Assembly: GCA_037176885.1 (NCBI GenBank)
Contig: JAWWNJ010000140.1
Location: 496,001 to 560,000, forward strand
Direction: 5' to 3'
Length of the DNA stretch: 64,000 nt
From: Favolaschia claudopus
Taxonomy: Eukaryota; Basidiomycota; Agaricomycetes; Agaricales; Mycenaceae
In this document: piece after piece, positions 34,252-45,400 of the stretch
How the letters are laid out: every line of letters starts with the position of its first letter
How positions within the stretch are numbered: the first letter of the stretch is position 1
Translations under genes and position numbers: made by a program
The notes under the pieces: generated by a model
The model's input: the letters and a program-made list of their open reading frames with translations, nothing else
The model's database searches: none
Told to the model about the DNA's origin: nothing

Positions 34252-35537
34252 TCAAATTGAATGCGCTGCTAAACCCACCTCCACAAGTAGGCTACTCACC
34301 CAAGCTGCCCTCGAAAAATCCATCATCACCGCAACAGCCCTCTCATCATCCACTGGAACAAGCTGCGTCGCAAAAACGATCCCAACCCCCCGCCCCCGAT
34401 GCATCGCCCAAACCACGTTCGGCATGCCATTCCAGGTTACCGTTCCCGGAGGCATCCGCGACACTGGCAACGCCTGCTCCCCCTCAACTACAAGCCCCGC
34501 GAGACTCCAATTCACCCTCACCCCCTCCTCATCAGGAGCAGCCCCAATCCCCGCCGGCGCCGCATAATTCTCTCGCTCCTTCTCCCCATTCTGGTCCGCG
34601 AGCGCCTTGCTCCCCGGCCGCAGCTGACCCTTGAACAACAGCTCGACGTATTCCGACGAAAGTATCTTCGACCCACCCGGTGCCATCAAATCCGCCAACA
34701 AAACACCTAAATCCCGCGCACTAACAGCCATATCGCGAATCTCCTGCTCCAAAGGCACCAGCTTCCCCTCCGGCGTACGTCTCACCATCTGCAGCATCTT
34801 CCCCCTCACATCCTCACGCTCCTGCGGCGCCAACGTCGACATTCGCATCCCAAGCTGATCGAAAATATTCTTCTGGATGAATTCCCCCATGGTCTGGTTC
34901 GGGGCGACGAGCCGCATGAGGAGCAGCCCAGTGAAATACGCGCTGGCGCCGTAGCAATACCCGGCACTGGGATCGAATAACAGCGGACGAGCGAAATTCT
35001 TGATGATTGGATTCGCGTCGGCTACGGCAGCGGCGTGTGCGACGCCGGCGGGGGAGGCCTTCCACAGCTCGACAAGCGCCTCGTCTCCACCCCCGAGTCC
35101 ACTGGTATGTGTGAGGAGATGGCGAAGCGTGATCTTGCTTGCTGGAGCCCGTAACGAGAACCCCGGTTCCGCATCGGATGCCTCGATAACCTGTAGTTGA
35201 TCTAGTTCGGGTATCCAATTCGAGAGAGCATCGTCTAGACCGAGCATTCCACGTTCGACACATTGTAGCACGGCGATGTGGGTGATGAACTTGCCTGTAA
35301 ACCTGTACGGTCAGTAACACCTCATCGTCGATGGATTCGAGTTTCGAAACACTTGCCAGCAGAGCCAAGGGTGAAGGTGCTATCTGGGTCGAGCGCAGGC
35401 GCGGACGGTGCCAGAGATTGTTTTCCCGCAGCATGATGATACAAAACCTTTCCACTACTGTTGACAACGAGGCCGATAGCGCCCAGCAACTCGTTTTTGG
35501 CGGTGGCTTCAGCGAGAGACTTTTCGAAAACCTCCAT
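34252..35537 (-). CDS. Serine hydrolase, beta-lactamase/class C esterase fold (divergent copy D)
   Basis: Two exons (35357-35537 and 34252-35294) give 407 residues. FTLGSAGKFITHIAVLQ holds the SxxK nucleophile motif, split by the intron. GMLGLDDALSNWIPEL, TLRHLLTHTSGLGGGD and the tyrosine region AGYCYGASAYFTGLLLMRL follow, then IFDQLGMRMSTL, VSARDLGVLLADLMAPGG and a C-terminal WNGMPNVVWAMHRGRGVGIVFATQLVP. The single-intron structure differs from the many-intron copies A-C, so this is an older, separate lineage. The 62-nt intron (35295-35356) is GC..AG; the GC donor is the only choice that keeps the catalytic SAGK in frame. No signal peptide. Substrate unknown. Confidence 0.88.
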
Positions 35538-35848
35538 TCAAGTTACTTGAATGAATGATGGCGGTTGAGAGCTGTTGAGAACCCGTGGCGGTCTTATAAA
35601 CGTCTGCCCATCGCAGAGCTGTGAATTGCGACGGAAGATCATGACGGTGCTAAGGAGATCAAAGCAGCCAACTTTATCTTATCTTATCACAATTGCACAA
35701 TGCCTCCATCGTTGACACACTCTCAGACGCTGCGAAACGCACGAAGGGAATAATTTTCACAAGAACGCACAGCAGTCTTCATATTATCATCCACGAGCCT
35801 AGGCCTCTTCTCGCGAATCCTTACTGAATCTCAGGCTCTAAAATTGCT
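35538..35848. other. Intergenic
   Basis: About 310 bp between hydrolase D (promoter side) and the 3' end of the HsbA-like gene; apart from the TATA box nothing is recognised. Confidence 0.35.
35593..35600 (-). promoter_or_regulatory. TATA box of hydrolase D
   Basis: TTTATAAG on the minus strand lies 56-63 bp before the ATG at 35537. Confidence 0.4.
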
Positions 35849-37309
35849 CTAAAACAAACCTCCACAGTTGAAGCCATCCTCCGTCAACCAGATCGTATAT
35901 GCCGAGGTCGCAGAATTCAACAGCGAAGCCCAGGATGACGAGTAATCTGACGACTAGACACCAGAGAACAAAACGAAGTGAGCTTTCGCAGAATCGTTTC
36001 CAGATAAAAACACGAAGAAACTCACCGGCGCAGAAACAACCAACTGCCGCAAGAACGACTTATTTTCCACCGCGAGAACGCCAACCCAATGGCAATACAT
36101 AACAAGCAAAAGCCTATTGTTGTTGACAAATTCAAAAAACGCCTTTCCTGCTTGCAAAATATTGAGGTTGTTGAGGATCGCTGTTTGGATGGATGGGACG
36201 AAGGTGCTGTTGAGGATTGCTGCGTCGGATGCACTGAGTGGAGGTGTGCTGAGACTTGTTGGATTGATAGACTAAGTACATTCATGTCGTCAGCCAAGAA
36301 AGATTTTACCGAGAAAAAGATTTCAACGCACCGCTAACTCAATTAACGCTGCATCGAAGGCATCCGAGCATGCTTTGATGTGCCTAGCGCTGGCCAAATA
36401 CGAATATAATACGCCTTTTGGCGTATCGTATTCATATCCGTATCGTATTTGCCTCCCGGGACCGTATCATATTCGTAGTATATTGTACTTATAGTCATAG
36501 GGTTGAATACGAATATATTTTGAATATATTCAAATATATTTTGGGTTGCAAAATTTTCAACGAAGTGCTCCAAAAACAGCTCAAATGAGGACATGTCCTT
36601 CTCTCCTGCTGCTTTAATGCATTATAGTGCATTTCTAAGGAAGAATCTTCAACCCAACACTGAGATGCAAAGCCAAATCAAATTGTTGTGATGGTCGGTG
36701 TTCACCCGAGATGCCCGGGTATGCGTCGGAACTGTTGCCGAGCCGTCGGGAGCCCGGGACAGCAGTTGTCAGCCGGCCGGACAGGCATTGTGTTGATTTT
36801 GGCCCTCGGCTCCAGGGGCCGGAACACATTTGATGGCAAAAGTTGTGATAAAATATATTTGAATATGCTGGTGTCCATATCGTACTCATATTCATATCGT
36901 ATCGTAGTCATATTCTTCCGTATTCATATTCACTTCCGCTCCCCGAGCCGTATCGTATTCGTATTTCGTTGAATATATTCAAAATATATTTTTCGTATTA
37001 TATTTTTGGCCAGCGCTAGATCATGTGCCCCGCAATGATCTAGTATTGAGCAAATATTCTTCGACGATATGAACATCATAGCGGGTTTAGAAAGCTCACC
37101 TGCAGAGTCGTGACATTCGCCGTCGTTCCAGAGCAGCAGAAATCCTGCTTGAAGACATTGGCTGCATTCTGGAGAGTAGACATCGCAGAGAAAAAACTGG
37201 TAACGTCTCTGTTTTCCAAGATAGCCGCCGAATTCGACTGAGTGTCTGGATTGGCGATGGCGGCGCCAAAAGAAGTGAAGAGCAAGAGGGTAAAGCTTAG
37301 CCTGACCAT
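35849..37309 (-). pseudogene. HsbA-like secreted cell-wall protein, broken by a MITE in exon 2
   Basis: Exon 1 (37100-37309) encodes a signal peptide (MVRLSFTLLLFTSFGAAIA) and the start of the mature protein (LENRDVTSFFSAMSTLQNAANVFKQDF). After a 60-nt intron, exon 2 begins at 37039 (IIAGHI), is cut by the element at 36384-37019, and resumes with KACSDAFDAALIELA down to 36332. Exon 3 from 36271 reads SINPTSLSTPPLSASDAAIL and FVPSIQTAILNNLNIL, the helical pattern of the hydrophobic surface-binding protein A family. Further short exons lead through SFLRQLVVSAPSSDYSSSWA to a stop at 35849-35851. HsbA proteins are small secreted proteins that bind hydrophobic surfaces. The MITE's first bases create an in-frame TAG after HMI, so the copy cannot make the full protein. 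Family call is moderate; the disruption is clear. Confidence 0.7.
36384..37019. mobile_element. hAT-like MITE (about 636 bp) inside the HsbA-like gene
   Basis: The ends are inverted repeats: CTAGCGCTGGCCAAATACG at the left and the mirror GGCCAGCGCTAG at the right. Subterminal regions are crowded with CGTATCGTATTCATAT/GAATATATT-type repeats, typical of hAT non-autonomous elements. There is no transposase frame. The flanks are GATGTGCC on the left and GATCATGTGCC on the right, which looks like an 8-bp target duplication with three extra bases in one copy. The central part is GC-rich and has no coding potential. Confidence 0.75.
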
Positions 37310-38227
37310 AGTGTCTATGCTCTTTAGGACAGTGAAGCGTTCTGTGTAGTCGAATTCCTTGAGCAGCTGTTTGAATCAGAGTAGCTAGCCTTTTGAATCA
37401 AGATTTCTCGACAGTGACGGATAATAATTGGGATAATTGGTAACATTCGCGACGTCGTGTTTTTAAAACTGGGGTTCTCTGGCTTGTCTCTGGCAGACCA
37501 GTGTCAAGTGTGACATGTCAAGTGATGAGCGCTTGGTCAGTCGAGGTCGAATACTTAGAGTCGAATGCAGACATCGTCTTTGGAAATCGAATACTAAGAA
37601 AAGGCATTGAAGGGCGCAGTGATTCAGCCCAATAGTTCTCATCGATACTGTTTAGCAGTAATTCACAGTGGCCCTTCAGCCAGGCGGTTGAGTTTCTGGT
37701 GACAAGACACAAATCTGCCGCTGGTGAATGGCATTGGCAGGTACTGACTACCGCCTATTAGTAGAAGCGTCGACATAAGTATAGCACGCTCAAAGGTTGT
37801 GCCTTGTCCAGTTTCAAGTTGAGGCCGAGCCGAGTCTGGGAGGCCCAGGAGGTCGGTCTCTATTTAGTCTCTTATAAACAGACATTAGAATACAAAACTC
37901 CTCGTACCTGCGGTGTATTATAATAGTCGCTATTCGCATTTTCCCTGCCAGTGGTCTAGCAGTGCCAAAGAAAGTCAAAAGAAACGGTGGGACAGGCGAG
38001 TTTATGGAAGTAAGTAACCATGATACAGCTCGCTTGGCCAGAAGAGAAGAATCCCAAGAAAACTGCGGGCTTGGAGTTTGGCAAGGGTTGGAGTTGGTTA
38101 ATGGTTTGGAGAAAATCCAAAATCGGAAGCGCGGTCCGAAGAGTAACGCGATCACATGATAGCCTCTACCGCGTCCAGTTACGTGTCGGGTGGACCGTAT
38201 TTGGACGTCATGCTGGGTTCTATATAG
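37310..38227. other. Gene-free region
   Basis: About 0.9 kb upstream of the HsbA-like gene with no convincing exon. It carries the promoter of that gene; nothing else is recognised. Confidence 0.35.
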
Positions 38228-38801
38228 CATACAGTCGCTAACCCCGAAGCGAAACGATCAGTGTTTCCGCTGGATTCTGGGACAATCAGAATACCAAACA
38301 GCCTAAGATTTGTTATAGACCTGCTAGTTGGCCTTCTAGCTACCGCGTAACAAAAGAGTTTGAGTGGTTTGAGCCTGTTTTCGCTGAGAGCGAGGGCAAT
38401 TTTGGGGACGAGTCAAATATCGCCAAATAACGTCATAGCGAAACACTTCAAAACACAACAAAATGAGCCATCCTTTGCAAATCTACCAGTTTGTCCAGTA
38501 CTTTCGATGCAATCCGGTTCAAAATGACTTTCTATATCACTACTGTACATCACCGGTCATAATTCCATCGGAGAAAATAATATTTCGCATTGGTGCATTT
38601 GCCTGCGTAAACAAAGCCCAAATAAACAACGCTATTGCTGGCGGTGAGAGGACTTTCAAGACAATTCCTTTTGTATTCCAGGTGCTCAGATAGTGGCATG
38701 CTTGGATGCAAAGATTTGGCCCCAGGGGAAAGCATTGACCTTGTATTTGGCGGGCGTTTCGCTTCCTAGTATTGTTTCGCTTCGGGGTTAGCGACTGTAT
38801 G
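38228..38801. mobile_element. TIR element (MITE-like, about 574 bp), TA-flanked
   Basis: A 28-bp inverted repeat, beginning CATACAGTCGCTAACCCCG and reading to GAAAC at 38255, recurs exactly in reverse at 38774-38801. The TA dinucleotides at 38230-38231 and 38798-38799 fit a Tc1/mariner-type TA duplication just inside this palindrome. No transposase is encoded; the interior is noncoding. Confidence 0.75.
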
Positions 38802-38994
38802 GCTTAAAACTACAAGAAATCCTGATACTTGGTTCATTATTGGCAGCCTGGCTTTCTTTTGCTGTCTAGTAGGCCCGCGAAGGGTACGTACCAATACGTA
38901 CGCCCATCGAGCATCAACCATGAAATCTTCGCACCCTCATCGGTACTCGTGTGCCCTTCTCCCCGACCACCTTCGGTCAAATCACAAAAGTTAG

Positions 38995-39390
38995 ATGATC
39001 CTCAATTTTAGTCTCAGGCCCGGCGGGAAACTCGAAAGTGTGGTTTCGGAATCCGAAACCACCCCCGTCGCTCCGACCGTCGCTCCCGCCGTTGCCCCCC
39101 TCAGCTTGCGCACTCAAGGACCGTGGCTCGCTGGCTTGCTCTTCATTGTGGTCCCCACTCAGCATCTCCAGGCCGTTCCCGAGGACCCCATCGCTGACGG
39201 CGAGGAGCACCCCGTGTGGTACGCCATCACCAGAGGCAGGCACATCGGCATCACCCTCAGCAACCCTTTTGCGCTCGCGGCGATCGTCGGTGTCTCCGGT
39301 GGCCACATGAAGAAGTACAAGACGCAGATCTTGGCTCTCCAGGCCTTCAACGACTCCCTCACTCTCGGCATGGTCGCGGTGCTTCCCTGA
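38995..39390 (+). CDS. Protein with RNase H1 N-terminal (viroplasmin-type) domain
   Basis: An open frame of 131 codons. After a Val/Ala/Pro-rich N-terminal part (TTPVAPTVAPAVAPL), residues about 75-130 read HPVWYAITRGRHIGITLSNP, then IVGVSGGHMKKYKTQILALQAFN. This is the small domain named caulimovirus viroplasmin/RNase H1 N-terminal domain (WYAV..GR..GV, then V.G..g..kK..t...A..f). In eukaryotic RNase H1 it binds RNA/DNA hybrids. No RNase H catalytic domain follows, so the protein would bind but not cut. Stand-alone or Pro-rich versions are common in Agaricomycetes. The start codon is not certain; upstream exons may exist. Confidence 0.6.
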   Translation: MILNFSLRPGGKLESVVSESETTPVAPTVAPAVAPLSLRTQGPWLAGLLFIVVPTQHLQAVPEDPIADGEEHPVWYAITRGRHIGITLSNPFALAAIVGVSGGHMKKYKTQILALQAFNDSLTLGMVAVLP

Positions 39391-39758
39391 TTGTGAGTGT
39401 CTCGCCCGATCCGTGAACCGCGCTCATTTCTCTCTATGCCGCGTGGTCAGCCAATCAGTTGCCTTGCCCTTCGTATCGCGTAGTCGTAGATCGTGTACAT
39501 TCTCGATTTTACTCGTAGCCGACGCGTACTGTAAATTTGAATCTGCAATTGCCGTTTTGGGATACGATGTGACTATATAAGAGATAACGAGAAAATGTCA
39601 AAACCGGATCACAGAAGAAAAAAAAGGCCCCGCTCCCAATTTGGCGCGATGAATCTACCAGATCTCTCTCCCACTCAACAACATCACTTGATCTTCACTC
39701 ATGCGTCGCTCACCTCCTTCCCACCACCCTCCTTCCTTTCCTTCACCCAACCTGCACC
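39391..39758. other. Intergenic
   Basis: About 370 bp between two possibly related genes. A pyrimidine-rich stretch with CAACAACATCAC lies just before the ATG at 39759, as expected for a 5' leader. Confidence 0.35.
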
Positions 39759-40103
39759 ATGAGTCACTTTGCTCGCGACGCCCTCGCCACCGCCTCCAAC
39801 GATGTGGACTTTGCTCAGCTCTTAGCTAACTTGAATCTCGGGCTCGACGAGGTTGCTCCTAATCCTCGGACACCACCTGCTCCGGCTGCTCCCGCCCACC
39901 GTCCTCCTCCCCCCGTACCTCCTCGTAAGGTTCAACACGGGTCCACCCTGGTCCACCCGCGGGTACCCCAAGGTCAACCCGTACCCGGACCCGGCCAAAC
40001 CGTACCCGTGATGGACCCGACCCGCAAACCCGTACGGGTTACCCGCGGGTCACTACCTACCCGCGGTTCCTTGCGGGTCCTGCGCCAAAAGGTATTACTT
40101 TGA
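39759..40103 (+). pseudogene. 5' part of a Pro-rich gene cut by a MITE
   Basis: The frame starts MSHFARDALATASNDVDFAQ, continues LLANLNLGLDEVAPNPRTPP and reaches a proline-rich stretch (APAHRPPPPVPPR) at 39925. There it runs into the MITE at 39928 and continues through repeat-derived codons to 40102. The first 56 codons look like a real protein start with a good leader. The rest is element sequence, so the original gene has lost its continuation. Beyond the element the frame would stay open for about 30 codons. The Pro-rich style suggests a relative of the viroplasmin-type gene at 38995, but this is a guess. Confidence 0.45.
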
Positions 40104-40392
40104 TGTCTGTAGGCCAAAAAAGTTGATGTAAATCATTCCATCTGTGTCCATCAAGCTTGACTGAGTGTCGGGACGGTCAAGCGAAGCTCGGAAGAGATAG
40201 AGATCAACACTTGGCGACAACAGGCATTGTCAGGGCACCGTCGGCTGAGGTTCGGCAGACCTTGCCGAGTACCCGTGAGGACCCGCGGGTTCCGCCGGAC
40301 GGGTCCACGGTATTGCGCGGGTCGCAAAAAAGCCAACCCGTACCCGTACCCGGCCGACCCTCGGGTACAAACCCGCGACCCGTGTTGAACCT
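39928..40392. mobile_element. TA-flanked MITE, copy 1 (465 bp)
   Basis: It begins AGGTTCAACACGGGTC and ends with the inverted repeat GACCCGTGTTGAACCT, flanked on both sides by TA. The ends are crowded with CCCGCGGGT and CCCGTACGGGT palindromes. The centre (about 40090-40250) is non-repetitive. No transposase. A nearly identical copy in reverse orientation lies at 48640-49068. Confidence 0.9.
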
Positions 40393-42496
40393 TAACCACC
40401 GGAGAAATTTTCTCAGTAGCCCATTCCTCCGTCTGTTGCTGCAAGGTCATTCGGATAAATTCATAGATATACAGTGATATCATATTAAAGCCTAGTGAAG
40501 CATTTCTGGTTGCTTAAATGCAAGGCTTTAGGTAGAAAAGGACCAGATTGATCACAAAATTCGGCAGTTGGAAATGACATGATTCAGGCCGCCATCAATC
40601 CCATCGGCATCAAACAGGCCAACAATTGCTGATGGACGCTACCAAACAAAGATACACAACGCGCTCCTGCCTGCTGTTTCTTCAACTTTCTCCCCGCTCG
40701 TTGGTGCGCATGGCCCTGAGTCTTGCTCGTCACAGACTGTATGCGTCATAGGTTTGTCGGTCGTCCTCATCGCGCGTGCCGGCCCCGGCAGGCTGTCCAT
40801 CACTGATCTCTTGATATAATTATTTTGTGTACAATGCCCGCGCAGAAGCCTTCATTCAAGGTTCGTCAGGGCATTATTAACAAGTGTACTTATGTGTTAC
40901 CTCTACCAGTGGAGCATGTATCTTTTAAGAGTTCTCTCCCCTCTTCTAACTTAGACATCAGCGAGACACTCACTTGATGTTTGGTAGATCCCATGGTATC
41001 GATACCATAAAATATAGAAAGTTACGTCTGCATTACTTATACAGAAAATAGATTACGTCGCGTTCTTAGCCAGTTTGTCGCATTGGAACGCGCCAAATAC
41101 ACTTAATCGACGTGTTACTTGGCTTTGTTAGGCACTCAGACCTTGATCCGGTACCCGGCCTGGTGATGGCAAGTGTGGGAAATGCCCCCGATCATGCCCG
41201 CGATCATCCCATTTCGCGTGTTATTTCCAACTCCCAAATGCTCTCAGATTGATGCCCCCCTTATAAAATTTCAAACTCCGCTGTGGGGTGGCCGGCGGAT
41301 TCTCTATTTGGCTATGTAGATTATACATGTCGTAGCTTAGTCATATCCATATTGGGTCTTCCTCGCCTTCATCCACCCGCTGCGAGCCCTTCTGGCTCAT
41401 CTCCGGTTTATACCTCCCCGGGGGGTATCCACCGCGACAGCCCTTTGGCCTGTCTCGAGAAGGACCAGTGAGTCTAGCATTCTTCATCGTAGACAAGAGG
41501 CGGAGAATGAGGACGGTGACAAAAATTTCAAGGTGCGAAGCGAAGAGTCATGAAAAAGTGGCTCTCTACTGAGGTCCCAAAACACAGACTCAACGCGCTA
41601 ACCTCGAGGTGGGCCCAGTGGTTGGAAGACAAAGTACGAATCTGTACGAATATCGTAGAGTATGCAAATACACACACCATATATTTTGACTGGTATATTG
41701 GGTAATTTTGAATTCTCGTATCTCCTTCTAAACCTCCTACCTGACTCCACTACACCTTCCATTCACAATCAGTTGAAGAAACACAAGAACAAATTATGGT
41801 GGATGCGGAACATAACTCAAAGAACACCAAAAGAATGCTGGTCTCATCAATGACATCATATTCCCGGCACCTAATCATGACACAGGGAACCAGTAAACGG
41901 CAAGTAAAAGGTGTATAAACCATGAGGCTTGCTGCCTGTGCTATTATATAGATACATATAGGTCTTCCCTTTTTAACGATGTGAAAAGAAGAAAAAAAAA
42001 ACAAAAGAGACCAAAAATAGCAAAAAAGAGAGTGAACAAGGAAGCAAAAGAAAGATGACCTTATTGAATATGAATTTGACTTCAACAAATTTCTTCTCAA
42101 ATCAAGCTTCAGTATGAGTGTTTGACAAACACTTCTATGACTCAAATCTTCATTAACTATATAACCTCAGCCTGGCCCACGCCTACAGGCATGCTACATT
42201 CCGGGAAATTGTCCACAGCAGTTGCTTATATTAATGCATGTCAAGGAAGCAGTTGCAATCTCAGATCATCAGCCTCATGTTTAACAGCCCTCCAAAGTGC
42301 TGTTGGTCATTTATACCTTCACTGTTGCTACAAGGCCTCCCTTACTTGTCTCCTACTACAATGTCGTCTCCTACTACAATGTCTGCATTGCATATAGTGT
42401 ACGTACATCATTCAACCTCTTTTCAAAGGCTGAGATAGTTTCCCTCCTTCAAATAGTATCACACTTGATGGTAAGCTCTTGTTCACATTATAGACA
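40393..42496. other. Gene-free region upstream of the TPR-CHAT gene
   Basis: About 2.1 kb in which I see no credible exon. Sequence from about 41640 onward becomes more AT-rich, like the TPR-CHAT gene that follows. An A-rich run lies at 41988-42002. Confidence 0.4.
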
Positions 42497-45400
42497 ATGG
42501 ATCATACTCAGCTTTTTCTCTTACTCACAGAGCTCCATATCAAGTCTCTGGTCCACCCACACAAAGACCTTCCAGATGGAACAAAGATGTTTGCTCAACT
42601 CATAATTGAGGAGCATATCTGGTTGCAAACTCTGGCTGTAGAACCGGAACCTAATGGAAAGACCTGGAAACTCAGAGTTGAATGCAAAATGTAAGTAAAC
42701 TCACCAAAACACTGTAGAGCCATCCTTCATCTATTACCAGCCCAGTCCAAGCTTGTACCTTCCAAGTCACTTTTTTACGGCACAGTGAGATAGAGGGAAC
42801 AAGGTTGATTGGGTACACAACTATTCCAAGAGACACAATTCTTGCACTGGCAGAATTGAAAAGATGTTTGTGGTCAGCTTTTTATGTATGATGCTCGCTA
42901 ATTATTCCAATACAGCCTTTAAATCTTTGCTCACTACTGTGAACTCTGATGGCCCTTCCCTGGAACTGCGTGCTAGTTTTACAATTTCTTCCTCTCCATA
43001 CCACAATATACCAATATATATTTTGCCATGTAGCAAGAGTGAGTTGAATTTGACACTTTAATCTTCTTTTTTAAAAAGTTTTATCTAGTTACCTCAATAG
43101 CAAGCTCTAATTTGAAAGCAGACATGGAACAGGCTTGCAAAACCTCCGAGATTGAACAGTCCATCCCAGATTCTCTAGAGATCTGGCTGCTGCATGAGAG
43201 GATTTTGTTGGGATGTCAAGAGAATAGGGGGAGGGCTTCGTCAATGGATATTCTGGGTGATGTCAGCATGAAGAAATACAAGTCTTCACAGTCCATCCAA
43301 GATCTGAACCAAGCAATCTGTGCATACACAGATGCACTACGAGACAATCCATTGTCACCTTTGATCTTGGCTGATCTGGGTGGAGCACTAGCAGAACGCT
43401 GTGAGCAACTGGGGAGGCTACAGGATATCACTCAAGCAGTCAAACTCCTGGAGAAAAGTGTTGAGTTGACATATGATGGCCATCCACAAAAGCCTTCACG
43501 ATTGAGTAATCTTGGCTCCTCACTTGTTTTTCGATTTGAGCGCCATGGGGACATTGATGATCTCAACCATGCAATCACTTATATGGAAGCTGCTGCTGAT
43601 CTTACTTCTGACAGCCACCCCAACAAGGCTTCACTTCTGAATAACCTTGGATCTTTCCTTTGCAGACGTTTTGAGCAGCTGGGAGATATTGATGACCTCA
43701 CTAGAGCTATTACTCACTTGAAAGCTGCTGTTGATTCCACCACAGATGGCCACCCAGACCAGCCTCTAAGGGTGAGCAATCTTGGCAACTCACTTATGTC
43801 TCGCTATAAGTGGTTTGGGGACCTTGATGATCTGGACCAATCCATTACCCTATATGAGGCTGGTCTCAATCATGTTCTTGATGGACACCCCGACAAGCCT
43901 ATGCTGCTGACCAACATCAGCATCGCTCTGCTAAATCGATTCCAGCAACTTGGAGACCTTGATGATCTCACCAAATGTATTACTCAGCGAAAAGCTGCAG
44001 TTAATCTCACTCCAGATGGACACCCAACAAAGCCTTCACATGTGGGCAACCTTGGAAATGCATTGTTCGAACGCTTCAAGCATCTGGGTGATATTAGTGA
44101 TCTCAACCAGTCTATCACTCATCAACAAGCTGCAGTTGATGGCACTCCAGATGGTCATCTAAACAAGCCTTTACTTTTGGACAGCCTTGGGGAAACCCTT
44201 TGCTCCCGTTTTTCTCAGCTTGGTGATCTTGCTGATATCAACCAGTCTATTACTTGCCGCGCAGCTGCTGTCGACCTCACGTCAGATGTTCATCTGAGCA
44301 AGCCTCAGTTGCTGAGCAACCTTGGGATCTCCCTGCTAAGTCGCTTTGAGCAGTGTGGGGACATTAATGATCTCAACCAGTCTGTCACTCAGTGTCAAGC
44401 TGGTGTTAATCTTGCTCCAGATGGTAACTCTCAAAAACATCTACTACTGAGCACCCTTGGTGCTTCTCTTGCACGACGTTTTGGGCGCCTTGGGCACTTG
44501 GACGATCTGAACCGGTCTATTGCTTACATGACAGCTGCTGTTGAGCTCATTGCGGATAGTAATTCCCGAAAGCCCTCACAGTTGCACAACCTTGCCCAGT
44601 GTCTTCTTTGGCGCTATGAACAGCATGGTGATCTTGATGATCTCAACATGGGCATTGCTTATCAGAAAGCTGCTATCAAACTCACTGCAGATTGCGACCC
44701 AGATAAGCCTAACCAGTTGAGCAGCCTTGGTCACTCCCTTTACCGTCGCTTTGACCGGTTCAAGAACCTTGACGATCTCAATCAGTCAATTATGCAATGT
44801 CAGACCAGTATTGATCTCACTCCAGATGGCCACCATAGCAAGGCCGTACTGCTGAGCAATCTTGGCCACTTACTCCTGGCTTCCTTCAGACAGATTGGAA
44901 ACCTTGATCATCTCAATCATTCTATCACTTGCTTAGAGGCTGCAGGTCATCTGATATCAAACGACCACCCTGATAAGGCCTCACAACTGAATGGGCAAGG
45001 AAATTCTTTTCGTGCTCGATTTGAGGAGCTTGGGAGCATTGATGATCTCAACCAATCTATCACCTCACTGCAGGCTTCTGTTGACCTCACTCCAGATGGT
45101 CATCCTGAGAAACCTGGTGCACTGGTCAACCTTAGCCGGTCCCTTGGCCAGCGCCTGCACCTCCTGAATGATGCTGAAGATTTTGAAAAGCTTCTTCATT
45201 CCTATGCTTCAGCTGCATGCTCATCATCTGGTCCTGCCTCAGTCAGATTTGATGCAGCAAAGAGATTTGCAGCATTGGCCCATATTGGTCACCCTTCATT
45301 AAGTCTCAGTGTATATGCCACTGCTATTGGCCTTCTGCCTGAGTTGGCATGGTTAGGATTGTCCATAACAGATAGACATCATCATATCTTAAAGGCTGGG

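Noticed and set aside
39921..40400. Coding sequence rich in Val/Pro/Arg across the MITE
   Set aside because: The open frame follows CCCGCGGGT/CCCGTACGGGT repeats of the element and recurs in the second copy, so it is repeat-derived, not a protein.
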